12,557 bases of DNA from Acanthaster planci. Taxonomy: Eukaryota; Echinodermata; Asteroidea; Valvatida; Acanthasteridae. Under the pieces are notes generated by a model. It worked only from the letters and a program-made list of their open reading frames with translations, ran no database searches and was not told where the DNA came from. Made by a program: the position numbers and the translations under genes. The DNA is taken from contig NW_019091377.1 in the NCBI RefSeq assembly GCF_001949145.1, positions 2,194,104 through 2,206,660 on the forward strand, in the 5' to 3' direction. Of the stretch, positions 1 through 8,228 are shown piece after piece. Every line of letters begins with the position of its first letter. Positions within the stretch are counted from its first letter, which is position 1.

Positions 1-545
1 AATATGGTTCTGACAGTGTCGGACGTACACATCTGATTCCACAATTTTTGAGTATTTGAAAAAATAATTGGGGGAGCTAAGCTGATGTCCAGAAAGAAGG
101 AACTAATCGTGCTTTGTATTGTAACTTTGGCAGCCGTTTGCTAAAGGGTGCACTGAGGGGATAAAAAACTGTCATTTTGGTGTCAGACGTACGTAAGAAA
201 AGTAAATGATATAAAATGAGACATTACATAGAATTTCAAAAGGAAAATGAAAATTCATTTCTGTCATTGTTTACTTATTGGGGCACTCTTCAAACTGTAA
301 CAAAACTGGAACAAAAAAATTATTTTCAGGCTAAAAAACAAAATCTTTCAGATGGGAAATATTTTCCCCAATTTCTCGGTATTTAAAACCAATTTTTCAG
401 TATCACATGAAAGCCAAATTCTTGAATGTTGTTAGAAATGAAGTATGTTTCATGAAGGTATACACCATAAGCTTCAAAATGATATATAATTTGTCACATT
501 TGGACCAGTTTGAAATTTTCGCCCAGAGGTTGATGTTTCCGTGGA
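1..545. other. No gene recognised (AT-rich flank)
   Basis: Both strands are rich in stops and have homopolymer A/T runs. The only open frame, about 70 codons on + from 407, has no recognisable motif. It runs into the retrotransposon in the wrong frame, so I treat it as chance. A short near-repeat, TGTCGGACGTACA near 18 and TGTCAGACGTACG near 180, is the only internal similarity noticed. Confidence 0.5.
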
Positions 546-548
546 ACT

Positions 549-1666
549 GCCCTAAAGCGAACATCCCAAATTGTTGCACTGATTGCCAACAAACTTTTCA
601 CAGCAGGAATTTTCATTGATCTCTCAAAAGCATTTGATACAATAGATCACAGCATCCTTGTTTCTAAACTTGAATTCTATGGTGTGAGAGGACAGGCCCT
701 TAAATGGTTCCGTGATTATCTTTTTAACAGATCTCAGTATACTGTTATTGCCGACGCATCTTCACGGAGAGCAATTACATGTGGTGGTCCTCAGGACTCA
801 ATTCTTGGGCCTCTTCTTTTCCTAATTTATATAATGACCTGCACTTTTCTTCTTCACTGTTATCCTTTCTTTTATTTGCCGATGATACGACAATAATTTA
901 TTCCAATACCAGCCAGCATTCCCTCGTCCAGACTCTGAATACTGAACTTGCTAATGTCTCATTATGGTTTCAAGCTGACAAACTTTCTCTGAACTCTAAC
1001 AAAACCAAGTGCACGTTCTTTACCAAGTCTGAACCGAGGGCTATTACTCCTGCCATTCACATTAGTAATTCACCTATTTCCCAGGTAGTTTCTAAAAATT
1101 CTTAGGAGTTATACTCAACGATCTGTTAAACTGGAATGACCACATCGCTTTGATTGGTAAGACCACTTCACGGAATAAAGGTGTCTTATCTAAGCTCCGT
1201 ACTTTTCTCCCCCCTTCCAACCTATTCACTCTTTACAATATCTTAATCCTTCCTTATTTCAATTACTGTAATATTGTTTGGGCACGTTAGAGCTACAATC
1301 AACTGCACCCGCTAATAATTATTCAGAAAAGAGCTGTGCGGATTTGTACTCAATCACCTCCACATGCACACACCCCCTCTCTTTTCACGACTAAACACAC
1401 TTATACTCACTGATATAAACAAACTCCAAACTGGGATTTTTATGTTCAAATACACCAACAATCTTCTTCCACATGCCTTTTCGTCTTACTTCACCCCTGC
1501 CCACAATGTCCATGACTACTGCACAAGGTCTCGAAACAATCTTTATCTTCCATACACTCCCACAACCTATTTGATCAATACTTTACGATTTCAGGGGCCA
1601 CGATTCTGGAATGGTATCAGCATGAACCTGAAAACACAATCATCTGTGGGCCGCTTCAAAACGTGA
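549..1666 (+). pseudogene. LINE reverse transcriptase ORF2 fragment, frameshifted
   Basis: The enzyme would copy LINE RNA into DNA at a chromosomal nick. The first frame (about 585-830) reads ANKLFTAGIFIDLSKAFDT, holding the first catalytic Asp block, then VRGQALKWFRDYL and the degraded PQGS-type block GGPQDSILGPLLFLIY, where canonical copies have GVPQGS. Near 830 the frame shifts and continues with NDLHFS, LLFADDTTIIY (catalytic FADD box) and WFQADKLSLNSNKTKC. A second shift near 1100 leads into LGVILNDLLNWNDHI, and a TAG stops the frame near 1288. The C-terminal part ends with GPRFWNGISMNLKTQ and GRFKT, the usual 'GP+.WN.LP' tail of such ORFs, then TGA. At least two frameshifts and one stop make it non-functional. 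Family assignment is confident; clade is not. Confidence 0.88.
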
Positions 1667-2024
1667 TACAAAAATTGTCTTATCTCCAGTTATTTAGCAT
1701 AATTTCCCTCTCAGTTTCCTTACTTGCATATTACTATTTTTGATTCCATTGTATCTGTTATTGCCTTGTATAAATTATTTCCGTCTGTTGTTTTCCATCC
1801 GTCGTTCTTCGTTTCTTGTCTTATTTGTTAGTCCTGTGACCTATTGTCTGTCTGTCTTCTCTCAAGGCATTTCAGTACAAGCCCCGGCTTTTGTTTATGC
1901 CTCTGTAGTGCTTAATGTCACCTTAGTTATTATCCTATTTATTTGTTTCTTTTCATATCCTTGATTAATTGTACACATTCATATAAACTGATTGTTACAT
2001 TTGCACTATCGAAATAAATGTTAT

Positions 2025-2046
2025 TTGAATTGAAAATTGAATTGAA
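2025..2046 (+). repeat. LINE 3' terminal short repeats (ATTGAA-like)
   Basis: The segment holds TTGAATTGAA followed by AATTGAATTGAA, a short tandem tail of the kind that ends CR1/L2/Rex-type LINEs in place of poly(A). It fixes the 3' boundary of the insertion. Confidence 0.6.
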
Positions 2047-2291
2047 CTGGTAACTCTCCAGGTGCATTTACAGATGAGCCAAACAGCACCGCTGCACACT
2101 AATCTGGCCCGTATTGAAAAGAGGTCAGCAGTGCACTGTACCAGTTTCGGGAACAAAAGAATCTTGCGTAACACCACACAATCAGGGCTCTTTTTTCAAG
2201 CTGCAGGCCTGGCTGAAATATTCAAAAGTCAATGAAGGTTAACTGTCGAGAGTAGTGCCCAAAGAGTCCTTCATGTAGGTATAAACGACCA
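2047..2291. other. No gene recognised between LINE and P-type transposase
   Basis: About 245 bp separate the LINE tail from the end of the open C-terminal frame of the minus-strand transposase. No coding pattern, repeat or terminal inverted repeat was recognised. It could hold the 3' UTR and terminus of the P-type transposon, but I could not locate an end. Confidence 0.4.
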
Positions 2292-3695
2292 TTAAATGAA
2301 ATGATGTATTTTTTGAAGAATTTTGAAAATAGTAAAAATTTTGAAAAGGACCTGGCATCTTGTCTTGCTCAAGAAAAATCCACCCGGCAGCAAGTGGTTA
2401 AAGCTGGTCAATAGTTGAGATTGATCTTCCATGGCATTTGTTTCATTCAGCAATGCATTTTTACACGTTTAACCATTAAGATGACTGTTTTTTGTGGCCA
2501 AATGTCCTGCAACATGTACAATGGTATTCATTTGAAGTCTGAACATTCACTTAGAGTGTTTCAAGGTTTATGTGATGACCTATCAGATTGCTCCAGTGGT
2601 GCCACTTTCCTATTTTCAGAGTGACTCACACCTGACACTGTGAAATTGAACAGACTGAGCCATCTTCCTTGCAGTTTTGACATACCAAAGTCACCATCAT
2701 CTTACTACACATTACTTGCTTCAAGGCAGCCCTGAACTCATTTGCTGAAAGGTTATCTCTATGTCCTCCCCACCCCTTATGATAAATAACAGATTTTCTA
2801 GACAGTCCTGATTCAACCTGTCAGTGAAGAGGAATTTGAACAGGCCACTGATAGTAAGTTCATTAAACAACACAGACAGCACTTATTACGGTCAGAACCC
2901 ACCCACTAAAACAGGCAACTCTTTCTGTCGACCCATCTTTGATTTGCCATTTCTTGATCCATTGTGTGTAATCTTTCCAAAACTGCACATGGGGTGACCC
3001 AACTCTTGCTGCTCTTCTGTATACTTTTGCACACTTTAAAGATCTAGCATTGAAAGAATCAAATAAGTGATCCATTTGCTCCAAAAACTGAGCTGAGTAC
3101 ACAGCTTCTGAGGGTAACTTTTCCAAGAATGCATATGTTAGGATACCAGATGCCACACTGTGGCTCATGACTTGTGCTGCAAGGTTTGACCCTCATATAT
3201 TGGCAAATGGAGGGAGTTCTATGTTATTTAATTTCAGCTTTGGTGCCATCCTCATGCGAAGAGTGAAATCATGCTTGTAGAACTCAACAATGTAGTTCCA
3301 CTTTACTCTATGTCCCTCCACTTCAAAGATGTGTCTTGTCAAAGTGTTTGGAACATTTTTTAGAAGATGTGGGGGGTCGAACATGAGAAGACTTTGTTTG
3401 TTTGCCCATCCTCAGATTTTAACTTCTGCACAAACATAGAGTTCATTGAACATTTTTTTATTGATGGAGCCCTGGTCACCTATAGCAACTTTATGAAAAC
3501 TGCATTCTGCACTTTATGCTAACATTCCAATAATAGTACCTGTTGTGTGTTACCTGGGGTACCTCCATTAGATAGGAAGTACCCCATAAGCTGCTTCTAT
3601 TTTGAGCTGACTTAAGGCTCATCTCATCCAGTATGAAAACACAAATCCTCTCTCTTTCAGCCATGATCTCAGCCTTCTGCTTCGGGATTTCAAAT
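2292..3695 (-). pseudogene. P-element/THAP9-type DNA transposase, catalytic and C-terminal part, broken
   Basis: P-superfamily transposases cut and paste DNA with an RNase H-like domain interrupted by a GTP-binding insertion. Reading down the minus strand, an exon (3695-3554; acceptor CACTAG, donor CAG|GTAACA) reads FEIPKQKAEIMAERERICV then FILDEMSLKSAQ, the first catalytic-Asp block. After a likely intron come AIGDQGSINKKMFNELY, FDPPHLLKNVPNTLTRHIF (the hallmark DPPHLLK motif), MRMAPKLKLNNIELPPFAN, VMSHSVASGILTYAF, LPSEAVYSAQFLEQMDHLF and DSFNARSLKCAKVY. Further on come FTDRLNQDCLENLLFIIRGG (the acidic LNQDxLEN block) and DNLSANEFRAALKQVM. A less certain C-terminal frame (2531-2292) contains NTIVHVAGHLATKN and NALLNETNAMEDQSQLL. 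Damage includes stops near 3405 and 3193, a stop at 2863, a shift after IIRGGED and a stop near 2470. No THAP zinc finger was found. The family call is confident; exon ends are approximate. Confidence 0.85.
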
Positions 3696-3727
3696 CTAGT
3701 GTCATTAAGCCCACCCTTACAAAAAAG

Positions 3728-3910
3728 TTCTATAGAACTCTATAGAATTCTATGGAACACTTTGTATAGTTCTATAGAATGCTATGGCATTCACACTTTT
3801 CTATAGAAATTTTAAGGATTGTCTATAGAAAATGGTTTTGTCTATAGAATTCTATAGCAACAGTTTTCTTTAGCACAATGTAATTCTGTAACTTCCTATA
3901 GAACTCTATA
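3728..3910. repeat. Array of TTCTATAGAA palindromes
   Basis: About 180 bp contain eight copies of CTATAG, most within TTCTATAGAA or CTCTATAGAATTC contexts, plus variants such as TTCTATGGAAC and TGCTATGGCA. The unit is itself a perfect 10-bp palindrome and spacing is irregular (about 9 to 35 bp), so this is a cluster rather than a strict tandem satellite. It lies between the P-type transposase catalytic exon and the pogo-like element, whose left end directly follows TCTATA. Single related copies lie at about 3480 and 4520. Confidence 0.7.
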
Positions 3911-4086
3911 CAGTCGACTCGCATTATAAAGAATACTGTTATAACAAAATACTGTTCCAAAGAACAGATTTCAGGAACGCCAATTTCTTGAATTGTTATG
4001 TGTTACTTTGTTTCTACACTGCTTTTATAACAAAGTTCTGGTAATTTTTTTGGTCCCTGCAACCATGTTATAATGAGAGTTGACTG
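3911..4086. mobile_element. Pogo/Tigger-like non-autonomous element (MITE)
   Basis: The element is 176 bp with terminal inverted repeats. The left end is CAGTCGACTCGCATTATAAA and the right end, reverse-complemented, is CAGTCAACTCTCATTATAAC, with 17 of 20 positions identical. CAGT followed by GTTATAAC-like repeats is the terminal style of pogo/Tigger members of the Tc1/mariner superfamily, which use TA targets. The left flank is ...TATA; the right flank is TT, so any TA duplication has decayed. There is no coding capacity. It lies within the possible intron region of the minus-strand P-type gene and is probably a later insertion. Confidence 0.72.
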
Positions 4087-4174
4087 TTGTCAATTTTAGG
4101 TCCATCCCCATCCTTAAGACTTATACAGAACGCCTACAATTTACATGTATCTCTCAAATGAGGTTCAGGCCTAC

Positions 4175-4332
4175 CGATAATCTTTTGAGTTTTGAAGAAT
4201 TTTATCAGAAACTTCTTCAACATGGGATGTACCACGTACAGACTTCTCACAGTATTTGCAAATTATTCTACATAAGGAATAACTCTGGAGGAAATTGACG
4301 AAACGTCTGTAATGGTCACTCAAATGCTCATT
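4175..4332 (-). pseudogene. Possible minus-strand exon with CxxC motif, unidentified
   Basis: An open frame of about 53 codons on the minus strand reads NEHLSDHYRRFVNFL, then a Cys pair in IICKYCEKSVRGTSH and VEEVSDKILQNS. It ends at a possible splice donor, TTATCG|GTAGGC. The composition looks protein-like, and it lies on the same strand as and upstream of the P-type transposase, so it could be one of its 5' exons; that is inference. The pair CKYC resembles half a zinc knuckle, but no matching Cys/His pair is visible. A possible acceptor, CTTATGTAG, lies inside the frame, so the true left edge is unsure. Chance cannot be excluded. Confidence 0.3.
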
Positions 4333-4333
4333 T

Positions 4334-4835
4334 TATTATTGGTGAATTTCTTCACATGACAAGTTGATACTAATAGTACATGTACACAAGTTTTCATTTT
4401 CTTGGTCACGCATTGACTGCGGACAGTTTGTAGAAAGTGTCAACAAGGACAGTAAAAAAACCTGAAATATTTTTCCCATGCAATTTGAATACTATGTCAT
4501 TTTCTAAAAGTTTCAAATGGTCTATAGAAACTCATCTGGAAATGTATGCATAACAAAACAAACTAGAAACCTGCTAATTATATACTGCTGCTGACTCATA
4601 TTTGGTCATTTGTTGAAAGTGTTCTATTTCCAAATTTAGCAAAACAAGCATACAGTTTAACTTTGCAGATGTAGAATAAACAGAGCTACAAGTTACATTT
4701 CCAGAGAACATGCTGAGCTTTCTTTATTTACATTTACTCACTGACTCAGAGAAATCTTCGTTTTTAGATCGTTTCGAAAGTATCTTAAGAGGAAATCCTG
4801 ACTACTGTTATATGTACCTATATCAAGGTGCTTAC
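4334..4835. other. No gene recognised
   Basis: AT-rich DNA between the CxxC segment and the acidic exon. It contains one stray TCTATAGAAA near 4520. Short open frames on the plus strand near 4710 carry no motif. If the flanking minus-strand segments belong to one gene, this would be intron. Confidence 0.4.
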
Positions 4836-4934
4836 CAAATCCAATGCACTTTCAGTTTCCACCCTGTCTTCCACTGTTACTTCATCATGTTCATCATCAG
4901 GACCCCCAGTATCTGATTCACAAGGCTCAACATC
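4836..4934 (-). CDS. Small acidic exon, minus strand, unidentified gene
   Basis: A 99-bp open segment has clean splice signals on the minus strand: a pyrimidine tract and acceptor (TTTTTTCTTTAAG) before it and donor TTG|GTAAGC after it. It encodes exactly 33 codons in phase 0, DVEPCESDTGGPDDEHDEV through VEDRVETESALDL, rich in Asp and Glu. Its phase matches the end of the next upstream segment (5075-5458), so the two would splice in frame as ...TVPEQE|DVEPCESD. No domain is recognised; such acidic linkers are common between DNA-binding and catalytic domains. It may be a 5' exon of the P-element-type gene lying downstream on the same strand, or of an unrelated gene. Confidence 0.5.
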
Positions 4935-5074
4935 CTTAAAGAAAAAACAGGTACCATGACATGCACTTCTTAGACAGTTAGCTTATTACAAACAAGAAAG
5001 GAAATAAAGCTCTCAAATAATAAATTTCTCAGAACTTTACAGTTTGGCATTATTCTATTTGAGTCTAGGCCTAC

Positions 5075-5458
5075 CTCTTGCTCAGGCACAGTCATGACAC
5101 CTGCAGACATGGTAGAGGAGACAGAGTCTGTATCACTGTCAGCATCAATGGATTGTGTGCAATTTGATATATCTGCTTGAACACATGTACAGTCCGCAGT
5201 GGTAGCTGTAGTTTCTCTTGCCACTGTTGCTTCACAATATTTGTTAATGTTAAGGTCGAAATCACCGTCATCGCTTGAACTGGCAGAAAGTTAAACATCA
5301 CTGATGCTGGATTCAACACGTTCATACGTGGTGCCAGTAGCACTCACCATGCTCACTACATCTACATGACAATCACTCTCCGACTCCGATGAGCTCTCCC
5401 AGTTAGCAGGGGTTTTTGTGCATACCTGTAAGGCATATTTTTTCCAACTAATTTTCAT
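5075..5458 (-). pseudogene. Ser/Asp/Glu-rich exon, minus strand, one in-frame stop
   Basis: A 128-codon minus-strand frame starts at an ATG (5458-5456), or else at an acceptor before GTATGCACA at 5425. It reads MKISWKKYALQVCTKTPANW, the acidic stretch ESSSESESDCHVDVV, an in-frame TAA after ERVESSISDV, then LSASSSDDGDFDLNINKYC, DCTCVQADISNCTQSIDADS and DTDSVSSTMSAGVMTVPEQE. It ends at donor GAG|GTAGGC in phase 0, compatible with the exon at 4836-4934. Apart from the stop the whole length is open, which is notable in DNA this rich in stops. The protein looks like a disordered acidic linker with scattered Cys. No family is recognised. One stop suggests a decaying gene, or a polymorphism or sequencing error. 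Confidence 0.45.
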
Positions 5459-5916
5459 CTCAGTTTCCCTATATGATTTGTTTCATAATTTTCATCTCAT
5501 TAGATCTAGGCCCGGTTTATGTCAAGAGATTGATGACTTTAGGCCAACTCATCCTTTTGCCAGTTAAATTCTGTTGTACTCCGAGTTGTACCGAGTCAGT
5601 ACCCTTGAGCCAAACTCGATCGATCATCTCAAATTTTCTCCAAAATGTTGAAAACCTCCTCTTTCTAGGCCATACAAAGTTAACCCTCCAGTTTTGTTAC
5701 AAATTCTGAAAACTTAAAAGAAGTAAATTTTTCCTTTTAGGCCTAGGCCTACACGTATATGGGAACATGGAGGGTGCTAAACTATACGATCGCCCAACAA
5801 TTTACACTCTCAGACTGTATCAACACTCACTGGAATGTAGGCCTAGCATGCCTAATGGCATGAATGGAAGGACACGTTGCCATTTGGGTTATTTCTGTAG
5901 GCCTCTTTTATTTCAG

Positions 5917-6100
5917 GAAAACAACAAGACCTGGAAAAAAGCATGAAAACTTAGTAGCCACACTGACCATCCTTGTGATGGGGTGCAGAGCCTACCAAGT
6001 ACATCTCTTGGTGTTGGACAACGAACCATAAAGAGGCCTGCTCGGCTCATTAATAAGTGATAGAGATGTTGAAATGGAGGAGACTGACATGACTGACCAG
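5917..6100 (+). pseudogene. Possible degraded plus-strand exon, unidentified
   Basis: The segment is bounded by a good acceptor (TTTTATTTCAG) and a donor (CAG|GTAACT). Inside, one frame reads PCDGVQSLPSTSLGVGQRTI then KRPARLI. After stops and a one-base shift it gives SDRDVEMEETDMTDQ up to the donor. The Lys/Arg stretch followed by an acidic stretch looks like decayed protein. A short ATG frame upstream (5768-5946, beginning MEGAKLYDRPTIYTLRLYQH) could belong to the same unit but ends early. No family is recognised, and chance is a real alternative. Confidence 0.25.
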
Positions 6101-6313
6101 GTAACTATATATGTAGGCCTACATGATGTTAAGAAGAGTTTGGAATTTTTTTCATGAAAAATATGGGAACCCCAAAAGCAAAAACTAATGTCAGATTATT
6201 ATAATATGTAGGTGTAGGCCTACATGTTTTAAATATGTTCACACCTCAATATTTACGTGGAAATAATGGCCCATGCAGAAAATTAAACCCTGGTTCAAAT
6301 GATTGTAGGTCAT

Positions 6314-6376
6314 CTCGCTCCCTGGCCGACTCGCCCCTTACCGACTCGCCCCCTAGCCAACTCGCCCCCTAAGTTA
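6314..6376. repeat. Four-unit GC-rich minisatellite (15-16 bp)
   Basis: Four adjacent units start with CTCGC: CTCGCTCCCTGGCCGA, CTCGCCCCTTACCGA, CTCGCCCCCTAGCCAA and CTCGCCCCCTAAGTTA. They are GC-rich inside AT-rich DNA and diverged by a few substitutions and one indel. Confidence 0.75.
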
Positions 6377-6399
6377 TCCAAGCACGTATGGCCGGCCCA

Positions 6400-6918
6400 T
6401 TCACCATTTAATAAAAACACTATCAGTCAGAGATGGATTCGGTGATTGCTGCCCTTAAAAATAGGTTCTGGGGTTTGCAGCGGGCTCTCAAAGTTAAGAA
6501 TTATGATAGTTAAAATGTTTAAAGCTTGGTGGATATTCCCTTTCTGTGGAATTTGGGCGGAAACAATATTTTTTTAATATTGGTAAAACTAATTCAGTAT
6601 TATCGTGTGTATGGGCCATGGCGCAGCGTTTCCTGTGTATTGTCTATGGGATTTTGTGCGCCACAACACCCACGCTCTACCATATATGGCCATATTAATT
6701 AACTTGTGGACTATTTCAGATAAAAAAATGGTACATATTAGGCAAACCTACGGAAGTGTTAAGGAGACATGATTTATGACAAAGGGGTAAGTTATAAATA
6801 TTCTAGTAAGGTATAACTAGAAAGGGAAACACCAAAAGGAAATTAACAAGATTGGAATGTCTTCTCAACTACATCACATTGTTTAATTAAAAAAGCTACC
6901 GGAAGAATATACATTAAG
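6400..6918. other. No gene recognised (AT-rich)
   Basis: Stops occur in all frames. A GC-richer patch at about 6610-6680 carries no coding pattern. The transition into the duplicated block at 6919 is gradual. Confidence 0.45.
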
Positions 6919-7464
6919 TTACTAGTAAAGAAATTAAAACACTCTAACAGATATTCAATTCTAAAAAAGGAAGAAAAATACAAATATCACGAGTTAAAAT
7001 CACTCCCAAAAATATTACGAAAATAAATTTAAACATTTTGGGTCGACTCTGCCAACGCTTGTCTGAACTGGGAGCATAACAACAGAACTGGATATTGGGT
7101 CACCATACATCAAGATTAGCCTACTTGTCATTTGTCATTAGCCTACTTGCCCGTTACTAGTAAACAAATTAAAAGCACTCTCAAAGATATTCAATTCCAA
7201 AATAGGAAGAAAAATTACGCAAATTAAAAAATTAATAATGGGACGTTAAAAATTGACATTAGTGTACAATGTACCTCTATGACTTTATACATCACACAAA
7301 AAGCATATATTCAAGAACCTAAATCAATTTTCGCAGTATATGTGAGGTCCCAGTCGAGTGAATGAGCAACAGAACACTATAACTAACTAACTGGATATCG
7401 GGTCACTACAAGAAGATTAGCCTACTTAACTTGTCATCTGGTGCCTACTTGTCATCCGGTGCCC
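6919..7464 (+). repeat. Diverged tandem duplication, two units
   Basis: Unit 1 (about 6919-7153) and unit 2 (about 7154-7464) both begin TTACTAGTAAA(C/G)AAATTAAAA, followed by CACTCT...GATATTCAATT and GGAAGAAAAAT. Both end with GAGCA..AACAGAAC, CTGGATAT(T/C)GGGTCAC and AGATTAGCCTACTT. The middles differ in length by about 75 bp. Unit 2 closes with an 18-bp direct repeat, ACTTGTCATCTGGTGCCT then ACTTGTCATCCGGTGCCC, at 7429-7464, which overlaps the end of the MULE frame. Another echo, AAGAACCTAAAT...CAGTA(T/C)ATGT, links 7314-7341 with 7856-7884. These could be subterminal repeats of the MULE or an independent duplication. Confidence 0.65.
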
Positions 7465-7816
7465 GACCAAAAATGTGGGAAACAGCACATAGGAGGTGCT
7501 TGGCAGTTCACCGGCCATCTACGAACTCGTCCCATAGCGTGAAGAGTCGGGCCTGTTGGCTTTTCCACTGATGGCGCTGGATCTTGTTGAGTTTCCTCTC
7601 AGACACCAGACGCATCTGCAGGCCTACAGAGAGCCTCCCAGTGCAGGGCGGTGATCAACTCTTAGAGCGACAAGTTTGGACGGCCCGTCTTCCTGTTCAG
7701 TCTGCTGTGCCAGCCTTTGACGTCATTGTTGGTCCTGATGCTAGAGAGAAAGGTGGACCAGGTGGAAGCGCCCAGACGTTGGATTCGATCCTGGTGTTGT
7801 TGACGTACTGAAACAC
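7445..7816 (-). pseudogene. MULE relic exon 4: Glu-block region and C-terminus
   Basis: Acceptor TTCTGCAG is followed by VFQYVNNTRIESNVW, a one-base shift, then TWSTFLSSIRTNNDVKGWHS and RLNRKTGRPNLSL, a TAA where relatives have an aromatic residue, and ELITALHWEA. A second shift near 7625 gives LQMRLVSERKLNKIQ and ARLFTLWDEFVDGR. A TGA follows, then open frame to TAG at 7445. Relatives have Glu in the NND(I/V)EGWH motif; here it is Lys. Confidence 0.82.
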
Positions 7817-8021
7817 CTGCAGAAGATCGCAGTTACAAAAGGGTGTACATCTATCCAAGAACCTAAATTTTCACAGTACATGTACATATCATTACTGATA
7901 TCAGGAAAAGGTTGGTTGGATGGCTTTATTGAGGCGACAACTGGGGCAATATGCGAATATCTACCATTTACTTTTAGGAGACTTGAAAAAAGGGAAAAAC
8001 TCAAAACGAATTCTAACTTAC

Positions 8022-8228
8022 CTGCTTGAGCATAGACCCAGCTGCTCGTTCTCTCAAGGCCTCGAACATTGGTTTGATGATCTCGGCTGGCAAGCAGGGG
8101 AGGGACATAAGCTCTTTCAGGAGCTGGTGTGCATCATTCCTCTGCATGTGAGCTGGTTGCAACCCAACCAGCTGGATTTTTCGCTAAACGGCTTGCTTCC
8201 AATGGAAGGAGCAGCCTATGCGTTTGAC
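8022..8228 (-). pseudogene. MULE relic exon 3: CxxH block
   Basis: Exactly 69 codons lie between acceptor TATCAACAG and donor CAAGCAG|GTAAGT, both in phase 0. They read VKRIGCSFHWKQAV, TAG (Trp in relatives), RKIQLVGLQPAHMQRNDAH, QLLKELMSLPCLPAEIIKPM and FEALRERAAGSMLKQ. The CSFHW signature is the CxxH motif between the second Asp and the Glu of MULEs. The segment is open apart from the TAG. Confidence 0.87.

Larger units (their letters stand above)
546..2046 (+). mobile_element. 5'-truncated LINE (non-LTR retrotransposon), CR1/Jockey-like
   Basis: This is a truncated, inactive insertion of a non-LTR retrotransposon. It starts inside the reverse transcriptase domain, runs through the C-terminal part of ORF2 and a roughly 360-bp 3' UTR, and ends in AATAAATGTTATTTGAATTG followed by ATTGAA-type tail repeats near 2025-2046. 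An abrupt 5' loss and an intact 3' tail are what target-primed reverse transcription leaves. The endonuclease domain and ORF1 are missing. The clade is inferred from RT motif style and the lack of a poly(A) tail; CR1, L2, Rex or Jockey relatives are all possible. The 5' boundary is good to about 50 bp and no target-site duplication was found. Confidence 0.85.
5040..6230. repeat. Cluster of TAGGCCT/AGGCCTA palindromic motifs
   Basis: Copies of TAGGCCT or AGGCCTA lie near 5065, 5738 (doubled, TAGGCCTAGGCCTAC), 5838, 5897, 6115 and 6215. The last two sit in nearly identical 14-bp contexts, TGTAGGCCTACATG. Related copies lie at 4168 and 7619. Two inferred minus-strand splice donors, at 5074 and 4174, read GTAGGCCT. 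The motif may be a genome-wide oligonucleotide preference of the organism rather than a local element. Confidence 0.5.

Noticed and set aside
407-619. 70-codon plus ORF before the LINE
   Set aside because: It overlaps the RT start in another frame and has no motif; the RT frame explains the right end.
1740-1964. 74-codon plus ORF
   Set aside because: It falls in the LINE 3' UTR, has low-complexity hydrophobic composition and no motif.
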